Notes under the pieces: generated by a model
What the model saw: only the letters and a program-made list of their open reading frames with translations
What the model was told of the DNA's origin: nothing
Database searches by the model: none
Program-made: the position numbers and the translations under genes
Shown here: positions 10,645 to 19,758 of the stretch, piece after piece
Numbering within the stretch: position 1 is the stretch's first letter
Layout: every line of letters starts with the position of its first letter
Origin: Thermophagus xiamenensis
GTDB lineage: Bacteria > Bacteroidota > Bacteroidia > Bacteroidales > Marinilabiliaceae
DNA length: 64,000 bases
Assembly (NCBI RefSeq): GCF_900112795.1
Contig: NZ_FONA01000005.1
Location: 62,001 to 126,000 of the forward strand
Reading direction: 5' to 3'

Positions 10645-11565
10645 ATGGTTCATGAAATAATTGTACAATTGGTGCTCTATCATGATGGTCATTATTTGTC
10701 AGGCTTGATTGAATCTCTCAAGGCTCAGAGTTTTAAGAATTTTCATGTTGTGGCTCTCGACAATAGCAGCGACGACACTGCAGCCAAAAAGTTTAAAGCT
10801 CTCTGGCCCGATGGTGAACTGTTTCGTACAGGGAAGAATCTGGGATACGCCGGTGGCCATAGCTTCCTGATTGAGCGTACCCTGCATTCGGGTGCCCCTT
10901 TTGTTGTGGTACTGAATACCGATGTACAATTGCATCCTGACTTTTTAAGTGAGCTTTATGCCCGGATGAAAAATAATCACGAGTTAGATGCCTGTGGCCC
11001 GCTCATACTCGAAGGCAAAGGGGCTTCAAAAAGTAATATTGTTCAAAATTATCGGTTATTCATGGATTTTACACGAGCACGAAAGTTTAGCCCCGATGCC
11101 GGAAAGTGTTTTAATGGAGATGAAGAATTGCCATTTTTTGCCCGGACCGATTATCTGTCCGGTGTTGCTTTTATGATTCGTACCAGAGTACTTCGCGATA
11201 TTTCCTTTTTCGACCCCACTCTTTTTATGTATGGTGAGGAAAGAGACTTTTTTTATCGTTTTTCAAAGTTAGGGTGCAAGGCCGGAGTGCTCAGAAATGC
11301 TGTTTGCTGGCATTTCCACGACTGGAGCTCTCAAAGCAAAGAAGGGTATCAGAGAGAATATTATTACCTGAAAAGAAATAAAGTGCTCTATTTTAAAAAA
11401 TACAGACTTTCAGGAGGGTTAATATCCTTTTTGATTAAAGAGTTGGTTTCTCTGCCTTTTACAGCTTTTTGGATGTTTCGGAAGGGAGGACTTAAAATGT
11501 TGAAGTTCTATGTTCTGGCTCTTTGGCATGGCTTAAAAGGCCGAAGCGGGCAAGGACCGCTGTAA
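10645..11565 (+). CDS. Family 2 glycosyltransferase (rhamnosyltransferase-like)
   Basis: A GT-A fold, GT2 enzyme that would add one sugar to the lipid-linked repeat at the cytoplasmic membrane face. IVQLVLYHDGHYLSGLIESL leads into the nucleotide-binding strand VVALDNSSDDT. GKNLGYAGGHSF and VVVLNTDVQLHPDFL (the DxD-like NTDV) are typical of the WbbL/RfbF-like branch, and FFDPTLFMYGEERDFFYRF is the acceptor-side motif. A start at 10591 is possible but overlaps the polymerase frame, so the ATG at 10645 is preferred (306 residues). The donor and linkage are unknown. Confidence 0.85.
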   Translation: MVHEIIVQLVLYHDGHYLSGLIESLKAQSFKNFHVVALDNSSDDTAAKKFKALWPDGELFRTGKNLGYAGGHSFLIERTLHSGAPFVVVLNTDVQLHPDFLSELYARMKNNHELDACGPLILEGKGASKSNIVQNYRLFMDFTRARKFSPDAGKCFNGDEELPFFARTDYLSGVAFMIRTRVLRDISFFDPTLFMYGEERDFFYRFSKLGCKAGVLRNAVCWHFHDWSSQSKEGYQREYYYLKRNKVLYFKKYRLSGGLISFLIKELVSLPFTAFWMFRKGGLKMLKFYVLALWHGLKGRSGQGPL

Positions 11566-11761
11566 AAAAACGGATGTCATCAGATTCATGTTTTTAAAAG
11601 GGCTTTATCATTGGTGTCCTTCCTTTTGTCAATCAACTTTTTTCTGATTGCATTTATATATAAAAAAACTCATTTAGTCAAATACTTGCGGCAGCTGACC
11701 AGTCTTCTATGCAATTGGGTAGTAGTTTCCTTAAATTTAGTGAACATTTTAATCGGTAAAG

Positions 11762-12718
11762 ATGGATGATACATCAGTATCCGGGCCGGGGAAAATATTG
11801 TTTGTATGCAGTGGTACCCCACAGGGCAGATGTACCCCGGCCATTGAACAACAGGCGAAGGCTTTAATGAAACATGGTGTTGAGGTAGTCTTTTTTAGGA
11901 TTAAAGGGCGTGGAATGCGGGCCTATCTCTTGAGCATTTTTAAGCTCAGGCGGTACCTGGGCCGAAACAAAACCGACCTGGTGCATGCGCATTATGGATT
12001 GAGCGGCATGGTTGCCCGGTTGGCCGGTGCCCGACCCTTAGTGGTATCGCTTATGGGAAGCGATGTTTTTGGTCCCGGATGGTTGTTCCGGGCCGCCCGT
12101 TTTTTTACCCGTTATTTATGGCCGGTAACCATTGTAAAAAGTCGGGAAATGGCTAAAAAGGTCGGAGAGAATAAGGTGTTGGTTATTCCCAACGGAGTAG
12201 ATATGGAACTGTTTCGTGAGTTACCCCGGGAGCTTGCCAAAAGCCGGCTTAAGTTTAACGACTCACCTCTGATTCTTTGGCCGGCCAATCCTCAACGCGC
12301 TGTCAAGAATGTTGATTTGGCCATGAAAGTGGCGGAACGGTTAATGTGTGATTTGAAAATGGTATGGGACATTCCTACCGAACAAATGGTGTGGTACTAT
12401 AATGCCGCCGATGTTGTTTTGATTACATCTAAATGGGAGGGGTCACCCAATGTGGTCAAAGAAGCACTGGCCTGTAACGTTCCGGTAGTCGCTACCGATG
12501 TGGGGGATATAAAACATTGGGTAAGTAAGGTTGAGGGCTGTTTTGCAGGCCCGCCCGATGCCGAAAAGCTGGCTTTGTTGGTTGAAAAGGCCCTGGCTTA
12601 CAAGGGAAGAGTAAATGGAAGAGATAAGATAAAAGAACTGGATATTAAAATAATAAATAATAGGCTGATGGATGTTTATACCGCAGCCTTGAATAAAGGT
12701 TTACAGAAAACCGGATAA
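11762..12718 (+). CDS. Family 4 glycosyltransferase
   Basis: A GT-B fold retaining transferase. The N-terminal domain holds VHAHYGLSGMVARLAG and VVSLMGSDVFGPG. The C-terminal donor-binding domain holds ADVVLITSKWEGSPNVVKEA, then CNVPVVATDVGDI, with the E-x7-E pattern of GT4. At 318 residues it is compact compared with the usual 350-400. A 196 bp gap without recognised signals precedes it, and 8 bp separate it from the FemAB-like gene. It is assumed to build the same polysaccharide; sugar specificity is unknown. Confidence 0.85.
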   Translation: MDDTSVSGPGKILFVCSGTPQGRCTPAIEQQAKALMKHGVEVVFFRIKGRGMRAYLLSIFKLRRYLGRNKTDLVHAHYGLSGMVARLAGARPLVVSLMGSDVFGPGWLFRAARFFTRYLWPVTIVKSREMAKKVGENKVLVIPNGVDMELFRELPRELAKSRLKFNDSPLILWPANPQRAVKNVDLAMKVAERLMCDLKMVWDIPTEQMVWYYNAADVVLITSKWEGSPNVVKEALACNVPVVATDVGDIKHWVSKVEGCFAGPPDAEKLALLVEKALAYKGRVNGRDKIKELDIKIINNRLMDVYTAALNKGLQKTG

Positions 12719-12726
12719 GTAAAAGT

Positions 12727-13767
12727 ATGGCATTAGAAATAATTACAGATGTTAATTATGTTGACAGGTCTCAATGGGAAGAGTTCGTGTGTAACCATCC
12801 TGATGGAAACATATTCCAGATGCCATGTATGTTTGATTTGTATCAATTGACCAAACGGAGGAAGCCTTCCCCATTTTTTGTCTTTGACGGCGAAGAATTG
12901 GTTGGATTGCTTATTGCCGTGCAACTTAAGAATGTCTTCCCACCATTAACCTTTTTCACCCGGCGACAAATTATTTTTGGCGGACCCCTCATTAAAAATA
13001 ACGATAGTGCAATTTTACTGGCTTTATTAGAAGCGTTGTTCAGGAAAACCGCCCGTTCGGTAGTGTTTACCGAAGTCAGGAATTATCGGTTAGGACTCTC
13101 TTTAAAACCGGTTTACGAAGAGGCAGGATTTTATTATAAATCGTATCTGAGCGTTTCGGTAGACATGAATCGCAAGGCCGGAGAACTTTGGGCTTCATTG
13201 TCGCCAATCAGAAAAGAAAGTATTGAGAAACTGCGACTTGTTAATCATGTCATTAAAGAGTTAACCGATGGGGAAGAATACCAGATGGCCTGGAAAATGC
13301 TTCGAAAATCTTTTCTGGCCAAGGGACGGTTTATGCCACCCTATTCGCTGATGAAAGTATTGCAAAGTTCAAAAATTCTTACCCTTCATATTCGGGCCAG
13401 TGTTTTATATGTCAATAATTCCATAAAAGCGGCAGTTTGGTTCCTCATTTTGGGTGATAGAGCACAACTGTGGTTAGATGCTCATGTTTTGGACGAGAAA
13501 GAGCAATGGATGTTTGACGGTTTTTTGTGGAAATGTATGCTGAAACTGAAAAATGATGGTATTCGCCATCTGGAGCTGGGTAGTGGGGGAAAACCGGGAC
13601 AAGATATTGCGCTTCGGCAATACAAAAAATCTTATGGCGGTATGATTCACGAATCGGGTCGGTTCTTTTATGTCCATAACTGGTTCCTGTGGAATCTGGG
13701 GCGACTGTTGTACTATTGGTATAAAAATCTGAGAATCTTTGTTTTCACAAATATTGTTAAGCGATGA
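12727..13767 (+). CDS. FemAB/GNAT-like acyl- or aminoacyltransferase
   Basis: A 346-residue protein with the two-lobed FemAB-like GNAT architecture. The N-terminal lobe has the NIFQMPCMFDLYQLTKRRKP segment and FDGEELVGLLIAV. The C-terminal lobe has AAVWFLILGDRAQLWLDAHV and a KSYGG-like end (RQYKKSYGGMIHESGRFFYV). Such proteins occur in polysaccharide loci and are thought to add acyl or aminoacyl groups to sugars or lipid-linked intermediates. It sits in the same transcriptional run as the GT4 gene. The substrate is not predictable, and similarity was judged from pattern only. Confidence 0.6.
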   Translation: MALEIITDVNYVDRSQWEEFVCNHPDGNIFQMPCMFDLYQLTKRRKPSPFFVFDGEELVGLLIAVQLKNVFPPLTFFTRRQIIFGGPLIKNNDSAILLALLEALFRKTARSVVFTEVRNYRLGLSLKPVYEEAGFYYKSYLSVSVDMNRKAGELWASLSPIRKESIEKLRLVNHVIKELTDGEEYQMAWKMLRKSFLAKGRFMPPYSLMKVLQSSKILTLHIRASVLYVNNSIKAAVWFLILGDRAQLWLDAHVLDEKEQWMFDGFLWKCMLKLKNDGIRHLELGSGGKPGQDIALRQYKKSYGGMIHESGRFFYVHNWFLWNLGRLLYYWYKNLRIFVFTNIVKR

Positions 13768-13814
13768 ATCTGACATCTGTAAAAAGTGAACTGGCAGAAG
13801 TTGTTTTTTGTGAT

Positions 13815-13907
13815 TAGTCAATAGTCATCAGTGTTAGCAACACCTATAACTATAAAGCTTATTTTAAATTTCATCCGGTCAGTGAGTTAAGTAAATTTTT
13901 GCGCATG
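13815..13907 (+). repeat. Partial composite element ending at the DUF354 gene start
   Basis: GATTAGTCAATAGTCATCAG resembles the 7-bp-periodic block. It is followed by TTTCATCCGGTCAGTGAGTT and AAGTAAATTTTTGCGCATGA, a variant of the linker that precedes the ATG in the other copies. The ATG at 13905 is the start codon of the next gene. The palindromic core is missing. Confidence 0.5.
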
Positions 13908-14945
13908 AAGATAATGATAGACATAGGCCATCCGGCTCATGTACACTATTTCAGGAATTTTATCCGGATTATGGAATCACGAGGACATCAATTTTTGGTG
14001 ACGGCCCGACGTCGTGAACATGTGGCCGAACTGCTAAACTATTATGGTATCCCATTTATTGACCGTGGGAAGGGCGGCTCTTCTTTGTTCACTAAAGGGT
14101 TATATCTTATATCGGCTGTATGGAAACAATATCGCAGGGCTCGTAAATTCAAACCCGATTTGTTTTTGGACTTTAGTACCATCTATTCGGGTCCGGCAGC
14201 ATGGTTGACAGGAAAACCTTACATCACATTTACCGACACGGAAAATACGCGTTTCTACCGACGGTTTATCGACCCTTTTTGTAAAGTGGTTTATACCCCT
14301 AAATGTTTCCCTTTAAATTTAGGTAAGCATCATCGTCGTTTCAATGGCGTTATGGAATTGGCATACCTGCATCCCAATTATTTTAAACCTGACCCTTCGG
14401 TGTTGCAAGACCTTAATATTAAACAGGGAGAACGTTTTGCCATTGTTCGTTTTGTAGACTGGAAGGCCTTGCATGACAGGGGAAAGCATGGATTTACCCT
14501 TGCCGGAAAAGTGGAAATGGTGAAGACTCTGGAACAGTATGGAAAAGTCTTTGTCAGCTCTGAAGGCCCTTTGCCTCATGAGTTGGAAGCCAATCGGTTA
14601 ACGATAGAACCTTACCGGTTTCACCATCTTTTGTTTTATGCTACCTTGTTGGTTAGCGAGGGAGCTACCATGTGCAGTGAAGCTGCAATGCTGGGTACCC
14701 CGGCCATTTTTTTGTCTGACATTAACCTTTCCTACCTTAACTATTTGGAAGATTATTACGGCTTGGTATTGAATTTCGGAACATCACCAAAAGAACAAAG
14801 AATTGCATTGAAGAGTGCAGTGACGCTTTTCGGGCGACCGGGAACCAAAGCCAATGCCTGGGTTCAAAGCGAAAAACTGTTTAACGACAACATCGATGTC
14901 ACTCAATTTATGGTTGAGGAAATTGAAGCTTTAATGGAGAAATAA
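13905..14945 (+). CDS. DUF354 protein, GT-B/UDP-GlcNAc 2-epimerase-like fold
   Basis: KIMIDIGHPAHVHYFRNFI is the hallmark N-terminus of DUF354 proteins, which are distantly related to UDP-GlcNAc 2-epimerases and GT-B glycosyltransferases. Near residues 250-265 the sequence LVSEGATMCSEAAMLGTPAIF corresponds to the nucleotide-binding loop of that fold. The family is common in polysaccharide loci and has no settled activity. It could act as a glycosyltransferase, or could replace the WbpI-type 2-epimerase that is not seen in this locus. The ATG at 13905 is preferred over a TTG two codons upstream. Confidence 0.75.
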   Translation: MKIMIDIGHPAHVHYFRNFIRIMESRGHQFLVTARRREHVAELLNYYGIPFIDRGKGGSSLFTKGLYLISAVWKQYRRARKFKPDLFLDFSTIYSGPAAWLTGKPYITFTDTENTRFYRRFIDPFCKVVYTPKCFPLNLGKHHRRFNGVMELAYLHPNYFKPDPSVLQDLNIKQGERFAIVRFVDWKALHDRGKHGFTLAGKVEMVKTLEQYGKVFVSSEGPLPHELEANRLTIEPYRFHHLLFYATLLVSEGATMCSEAAMLGTPAIFLSDINLSYLNYLEDYYGLVLNFGTSPKEQRIALKSAVTLFGRPGTKANAWVQSEKLFNDNIDVTQFMVEEIEALMEK

Positions 14946-15048
14946 TAGGAATTAACTATTAACCCAACAAAATAATCTAAAAAAATGCTACGCTCGTAGT
15001 GGTGGGAAAGTGGATGTTGAAAGTCTTTATTAATAATTTGGTTTGAGA

Positions 15049-16713
15049 ATGAAGTATATATTTTGTAAAATTCATACTTTTGGTTGTTTTTTATTATTGA
15101 TGATAATATTTTTCTTGTCAGGCCAGCTGTCGTTTGGCCAACATATTCCGGTTCATGTGGATAATAGTGGGATTTACGATTTATTGGATGAGTTGGCCGA
15201 CCAGGGGACTATTGATATTAATACCATAGCCAAACCTTACGGGCGCAGGGATATTGCTCTGTGGCTGAAACAGGCGCTTTCACATCAGGGGCTTACCCCC
15301 CGGCAACGGCTTGAAACAGAGTTTTACCTCAGAGATTATGGGAAGGAACTGAACCGGGGTGAAATCTCTAAAAAACGATTCGACCTGTTTTATTACCGCG
15401 ATTCGTTGTTCCGGCTGACTCTTAATCCTATCCTGGGCGTGGGGACTTTTTTTTCGGGAGATAAAACCGGATTTTATCGATATAACGGTGCCGAGATATA
15501 TGGTTCTATAGGTTCACACTTTGGTTATTTTGGTAGTTTACGCGATAATCATGAATCGAAAATAACAGGTGGCGAAAATTATCTGATACAGAAACGAGGG
15601 GCGATATATAAAGACGACGGTGAGGCCCGGGATTTTAGTGAGGCTCGCGGAGGCTTCTTCTGGTCATGGAAATGGGGCCGGTTAGGATTACAGAAAGACC
15701 ATTATATCTGGGGTTACGGCTACAATGGCACCAATATATTTTCGGGACACACGCCATCTCATGCTTTCGTCTCTTTATTGCTGAAGCCGACAGCGTGGTT
15801 TGAGCTTAGATACATGCATGGATGGCTGGTATCGGAGGTGGTTGATAGTGTTCGTTCTTTCTCTTATTATGATGGCCGCCGGGAAGTGTTTGCCGATAAG
15901 TATGTAGCGGCCAATTTAATTACTGTGCGTCCGGTTCCACATTTATATGTATCGGCAGGCAACAGCATTGTTTTTGCCGACACCAGGGTAAATCCGGCTT
16001 TTCTGATACCGCTGATGTTCTATAAATCGGTTGACCATACCTATAATGGAGCATCTAACGAAGTAGGCCAAAATGCTCAGATGTTTTTCGCCATCAGCAG
16101 TCGACAGTTAAATAATTTACATATTTATTCCACACTTTTTGTGGATGAGATTTCATTAAAAAGGATGTTTGATAAAGACCAACATTCCAACTACGTTAGT
16201 CTGAAAGTGGGTGCACGAATGACCGGAATACCGTCAGGTGTTTCTTTCACGGCTGAATATACCCGTACCAATCCTATGGTATATCAACATAAAATACCTA
16301 CAACTACCTGGGAGAGTAATGGTTACAATATGGGGCATTATTTAAGGGATAATAGCGATGAGTTATTCCTTAGTGTCAGGTATCGACCCATTCGCGGCAT
16401 GTCCTGGGAGTTGGCCTATACTCATGCCAGGAAGGGAAAAGATTATCAGTCGATATTGATAAATGGCGAAGAAGCAAACCATCCTGAGGTTAATCTAGAC
16501 GAACCAAGGTGGGGCCTTCCCTTTATGAATGACGTAAAATTTGAAATGGAAAAGGTATCTTTGAAGGGATATTGGCAGGTCATTCATGATGGTTACTTGT
16601 TTGTGAATTTGTCAATCAGTGATTTCGGCGGTGAGGATAAAGAAAAATACATTCCCTTGTTTTATTTGGAGGATAATTTTTCGGGTAGCGTCGGGATAAA
16701 TTTTGGATTTTAA
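15049..16713 (+). CDS. Wzi-like capsule assembly outer-membrane barrel
   Basis: About 554 residues with an N-terminal signal peptide (hydrophobic residues ~12-30, cleavage near SFGQ). A periplasmic helical segment follows (VHVDNSGIYDLLDELADQG). The rest has alternating beta-strand character with many aromatic residues and ends in a phenylalanine-terminated strand (GSVGINFGF), as in outer-membrane barrels. The GGFFWSWKWGRLGLQKDHY and YMHGWLVSEV regions resemble capsule assembly Wzi family proteins, which hold exported polysaccharide at the cell surface. Its position inside the locus supports this. The ATG at 15049 follows a TTG two codons upstream. Confidence 0.75.
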   Translation: MKYIFCKIHTFGCFLLLMIIFFLSGQLSFGQHIPVHVDNSGIYDLLDELADQGTIDINTIAKPYGRRDIALWLKQALSHQGLTPRQRLETEFYLRDYGKELNRGEISKKRFDLFYYRDSLFRLTLNPILGVGTFFSGDKTGFYRYNGAEIYGSIGSHFGYFGSLRDNHESKITGGENYLIQKRGAIYKDDGEARDFSEARGGFFWSWKWGRLGLQKDHYIWGYGYNGTNIFSGHTPSHAFVSLLLKPTAWFELRYMHGWLVSEVVDSVRSFSYYDGRREVFADKYVAANLITVRPVPHLYVSAGNSIVFADTRVNPAFLIPLMFYKSVDHTYNGASNEVGQNAQMFFAISSRQLNNLHIYSTLFVDEISLKRMFDKDQHSNYVSLKVGARMTGIPSGVSFTAEYTRTNPMVYQHKIPTTTWESNGYNMGHYLRDNSDELFLSVRYRPIRGMSWELAYTHARKGKDYQSILINGEEANHPEVNLDEPRWGLPFMNDVKFEMEKVSLKGYWQVIHDGYLFVNLSISDFGGEDKEKYIPLFYLEDNFSGSVGINFGF

Positions 16714-16819
16714 TAATGCTTCGTAATGATGCCTTAATCGAGGTGCATGACGGAGACGTTTTTCTCGGTTTTTAACGAATGTTTTTGACACAAGCAGTGA
16801 ATTTTAACGATTTAATGTA

Positions 16820-17950
16820 ATGAATAGTGACATAAAAATTCAAATGGTAGACCTCACAGGTCAATATGAACGAATTAAGGAAGAGATAGACCCTGCTATG
16901 GAGCGCGTGGTTGGTGGCGGAAGGTATATCAATGGTCCGGAGGTAGGGCGTTTCGCCAATGCCATGGAAAACTATTTGGGTGTTAACCATGTGATTCCGT
17001 GTGGCAATGGTACCGATGCGCTTCAGGCAGCTTTAATGGCATTGGACCTTAAGCCGGGTGATGAGGTTATTTCTTCGGCTTTTTCATTTATTGCTTCGGT
17101 AGAAGCGGTGGTGCTGTTAGGCCTAAAACCGGTATTGGTAGATATTAACCCTGACACTTTTAATATAGACCCACAAGCTTTTCGGAAAGCTGTAACAAAT
17201 CGGACCAAAGCTGTTATTCCCGTACATTTATTTGGTCAGGGGGCAGCCATGAATGAGATAATGCAGATTGCAAAAGAGCATAATTTGTATGTGATAGAGG
17301 ATGCTGCCCAAAGTCTGGGCGCTCAATATTTGATGAATGGTAAACCGCAAAAATTAGGGACCATAGGACATATTGGCTGTACTTCATTCTTTCCGACCAA
17401 GAACCTCGGTTGTTACGGAGATGGGGGAGCCTGTTTTACCAATGATGACCAATTGGCTCAAAAATTACGTATGGTAGTAAATCATGGTGCCAGGAAGAAA
17501 TATTTCAACGAAAGGGTGGGAATGAATTCACGATTGGATACCATTCAGGCTGCTATTCTTGAAGTTAAGTTAAAGTATCTCGACGAATATATTTCCAGAA
17601 GACAATGGGCTGCTGATATCTATTTCAGGGAATTAAAGGATGTCTCATTTTTAACGCTTCCTTATGTTGACAAGGAGGCCGGTCACTCTTTTAATCAATT
17701 TACCGTTAAGGTAAATAATGGAAAGAGGGAGGAGCTAAAACAGTATTTAAAAGAATGTGGTATTCCATCTATGGTATATTATCCCTCACCACTTCATCAC
17801 CAGCCGGTGTTTGCACCCTTTTGTCCGCCTGACCTTTCTTTGCCGGTTAGTGAAGAAGCCAGCAGGCAGGTATTGTCATTGCCTATGCATACCGAGTTGA
17901 CTGAAGATGAAATCATTTATATTTCACAAAAAATAAAAGCGTTTTCATGA
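16820..17950 (+). CDS. wbpE: UDP-3-keto-GlcNAcA aminotransferase (WbpE-like, DegT/DnrJ/EryC1/StrS)
   Basis: A PLP-dependent sugar aminotransferase. [16 protein letters not shown] binds the cofactor phosphate, [13 protein letters not shown] and [11 protein letters not shown] contain the PLP-ring Asp, and [15 protein letters not shown] contains the PLP lysine. The closest role is WbpE, which transaminates the 3-keto sugar made by WbpB to give UDP-GlcNAc(3NH2)A. The 376-residue length is normal. The stop overlaps the start of the acetyltransferase by 4 bp (ATGA), and the dehydrogenases follow, so the four genes form one sugar-nucleotide pathway. Confidence 0.9.
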   Translation: MNSDIKIQMVDLTGQYERIKEEIDPAMERVVGGGRYINGPEVGRFANAMENYLGVNHVIPCGNGTDALQAALMALDLKPGDEVISSAFSFIASVEAVVLLGLKPVLVDINPDTFNIDPQAFRKAVTNRTKAVIPVHLFGQGAAMNEIMQIAKEHNLYVIEDAAQSLGAQYLMNGKPQKLGTIGHIGCTSFFPTKNLGCYGDGGACFTNDDQLAQKLRMVVNHGARKKYFNERVGMNSRLDTIQAAILEVKLKYLDEYISRRQWAADIYFRELKDVSFLTLPYVDKEAGHSFNQFTVKVNNGKREELKQYLKECGIPSMVYYPSPLHHQPVFAPFCPPDLSLPVSEEASRQVLSLPMHTELTEDEIIYISQKIKAFS

Positions 17951-18531
17951 GCAAAATAACTTTACCGCAGATTCATCCTTCGGCCGTAGTGGATGACCGT
18001 TGCGAAATAGGTCCCGGAACCCGTATCTGGCACTTCTGTCATATTATGAGCGGGTGTCGGATTGGCGCTAATTGTAATATTGGTCAAAATGTTGTGATTG
18101 CACCAGATGTGGTTATTGGCAACAACGTAAAAATACAGAACAATGTATCCGTGTATTCCGGTGTGATATGTGAGGACGATGTTTTTCTGGGGCCGTCCTG
18201 TGTTTTTACTAATGTGTCAAACCCCAGAAGTGCTGTGCCGCGGCGTGGACAATATGAGAAAACCCTGGTAAAGAAAGGTGCCACCATCGGCGCTAATGCT
18301 ACCATTGTTTGCGGGCATACCATTGGTCGCTATGCTTTTATTGGTGCGGGTGCCGTGGTTACCAAAGATATTCCCGACTATGCCCTCGTGGTCGGAAATC
18401 CAGCCAAACAAATCGGGTGGATGAGTGAATATGGACACCGTCTCTCTTTCGATGACCATGGCAGGGCCGTTTGTCCTGAAAGTGGTGAAAAATACCTTTT
18501 GGAAAATGGAATGGTGACTAAAGTTTCCTGA
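17947..18531 (+). CDS. wbpD: UDP-2-acetamido-3-amino-glucuronate N-acetyltransferase (WbpD-like)
   Basis: A 194-residue left-handed beta-helix acetyltransferase with hexapeptide repeats ([45 protein letters not shown]). [21 protein letters not shown] is typical of WbpD/WlbB proteins. It would acetylate the 3-amino group made by WbpE to give UDP-GlcNAc(3NAc)A, using acetyl-CoA. Translational coupling to wbpE by the ATGA overlap supports a joint role. Confidence 0.9.
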   Translation: MSKITLPQIHPSAVVDDRCEIGPGTRIWHFCHIMSGCRIGANCNIGQNVVIAPDVVIGNNVKIQNNVSVYSGVICEDDVFLGPSCVFTNVSNPRSAVPRRGQYEKTLVKKGATIGANATIVCGHTIGRYAFIGAGAVVTKDIPDYALVVGNPAKQIGWMSEYGHRLSFDDHGRAVCPESGEKYLLENGMVTKVS

Positions 18532-18711
18532 CTTTGAGTAAGTAGTTAGTCAGACTTAAGTGGGGTTAATAAAGGTGTTAGGTTATAAGGCCATTGGTAG
18601 AGGCCAGCAGGAAAAAGAATGTTTGAATACTAAAACTTAGCACTAAAGACTGAAAACTAATCCCAAATCAAAAAATAATTTAACCGATAGCCAATAAGTT
18701 AATAACATAAA

Positions 18712-19728
18712 ATGAGTACCAAGAAAACAGTAAAATTTGCCATAGTAGGACTGGGGCATATTGGAAAGCGCCATGCAAAAATGATTGAAGATAACCCCGA
18801 AGCGGAACTCTCTGCGGTATGCGACGTTCGGTCGCCGGAAGAGACCGGTTGGCAAAACCCCAATATTCCTTATTACCGGGATTTCACTGAAATGCTGAAA
18901 AAATTAAAGGAATGCGATGTGGTAAACATTTGCACCCCCAACGGATTACATGCCCTGCAGGCCATTGAAGCACTTAAGCATAAAAAACATGTGGTGGTGG
19001 AAAAGCCTATGGCTCTTTCGAAAGCCGATGCCGAAAAAATTATTTATAAAGCGCTTCAGGTATCGCGGCATGTGTTTGTTGTCATGCAAAACCGGTATTC
19101 GCCCCCTTCTGTATGGCTTAAAGAGGTAATGGACAAAAAAGTTCTGGGCAAAATATACTTTGTTCAGCTTAATTGTTTCTGGAACAGGGACGACCGTTAT
19201 TATCTGAACAATAGCTGGCACGGAACTGCCGACATGGATGGCGGTACTTTGTTTACTCAATTTTCTCACTTTATTGACATTCTGTACTGGCTTTTTGGTG
19301 ATATTACCGATATCGAAGCCAAATTTGGCGACTTTGCACATCAGCATTCTACGGCTTTTGAAGACAGTGGGTCGGTCATCTTTCGGTTTGTGAACGGTGG
19401 TATGGGTAATATCAATTATTCTACAGCTGTTTGGGACAGAAATCTGGAAAGCACTATGACCATCATCGGTGAAAAAGGAACCATAAAAGTTTCGGGTCAA
19501 TATATGAATGAAATAACAGAATGCCATATTAAAGATTATCAATTGCCCGATTTAGAGCCTGTTAATCCACCCAACGACTATGGACCTTATAAAGGGTCGG
19601 CGGCCAACCATCAATATGTTATTGAAAATGTGGTTCAGACCTTGAAAGAACAAACCTATGTGCATACCAATGCTCTGGAAGGGCTCAAAGTGGTTGACAT
19701 TATTGAACGAATTTATCAAAAAAAATAA
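18712..19728 (+). CDS. wbpB: UDP-GlcNAcA 3-dehydrogenase (WbpB-like Gfo/Idh/MocA oxidoreductase)
   Basis: The Rossmann start is KFAIVGLGHIGKRHAKMIE, EKPMALSKADAE is the conserved catalytic-lysine motif of the family, and GGTLFTQFSHFIDILYWLFG lies in the C-terminal domain. It would oxidise UDP-GlcNAcA at C3 in a reaction coupled to WbpE. A 180 bp gap with no clear signal separates it from wbpD, and the WbpA-like gene follows after 30 bp. Specificity is inferred mainly from the company it keeps. Confidence 0.88.
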   Translation: MSTKKTVKFAIVGLGHIGKRHAKMIEDNPEAELSAVCDVRSPEETGWQNPNIPYYRDFTEMLKKLKECDVVNICTPNGLHALQAIEALKHKKHVVVEKPMALSKADAEKIIYKALQVSRHVFVVMQNRYSPPSVWLKEVMDKKVLGKIYFVQLNCFWNRDDRYYLNNSWHGTADMDGGTLFTQFSHFIDILYWLFGDITDIEAKFGDFAHQHSTAFEDSGSVIFRFVNGGMGNINYSTAVWDRNLESTMTIIGEKGTIKVSGQYMNEITECHIKDYQLPDLEPVNPPNDYGPYKGSAANHQYVIENVVQTLKEQTYVHTNALEGLKVVDIIERIYQKK

Positions 19729-19758
19729 TTGAATTACCTACCTTAAATTAATGACAGT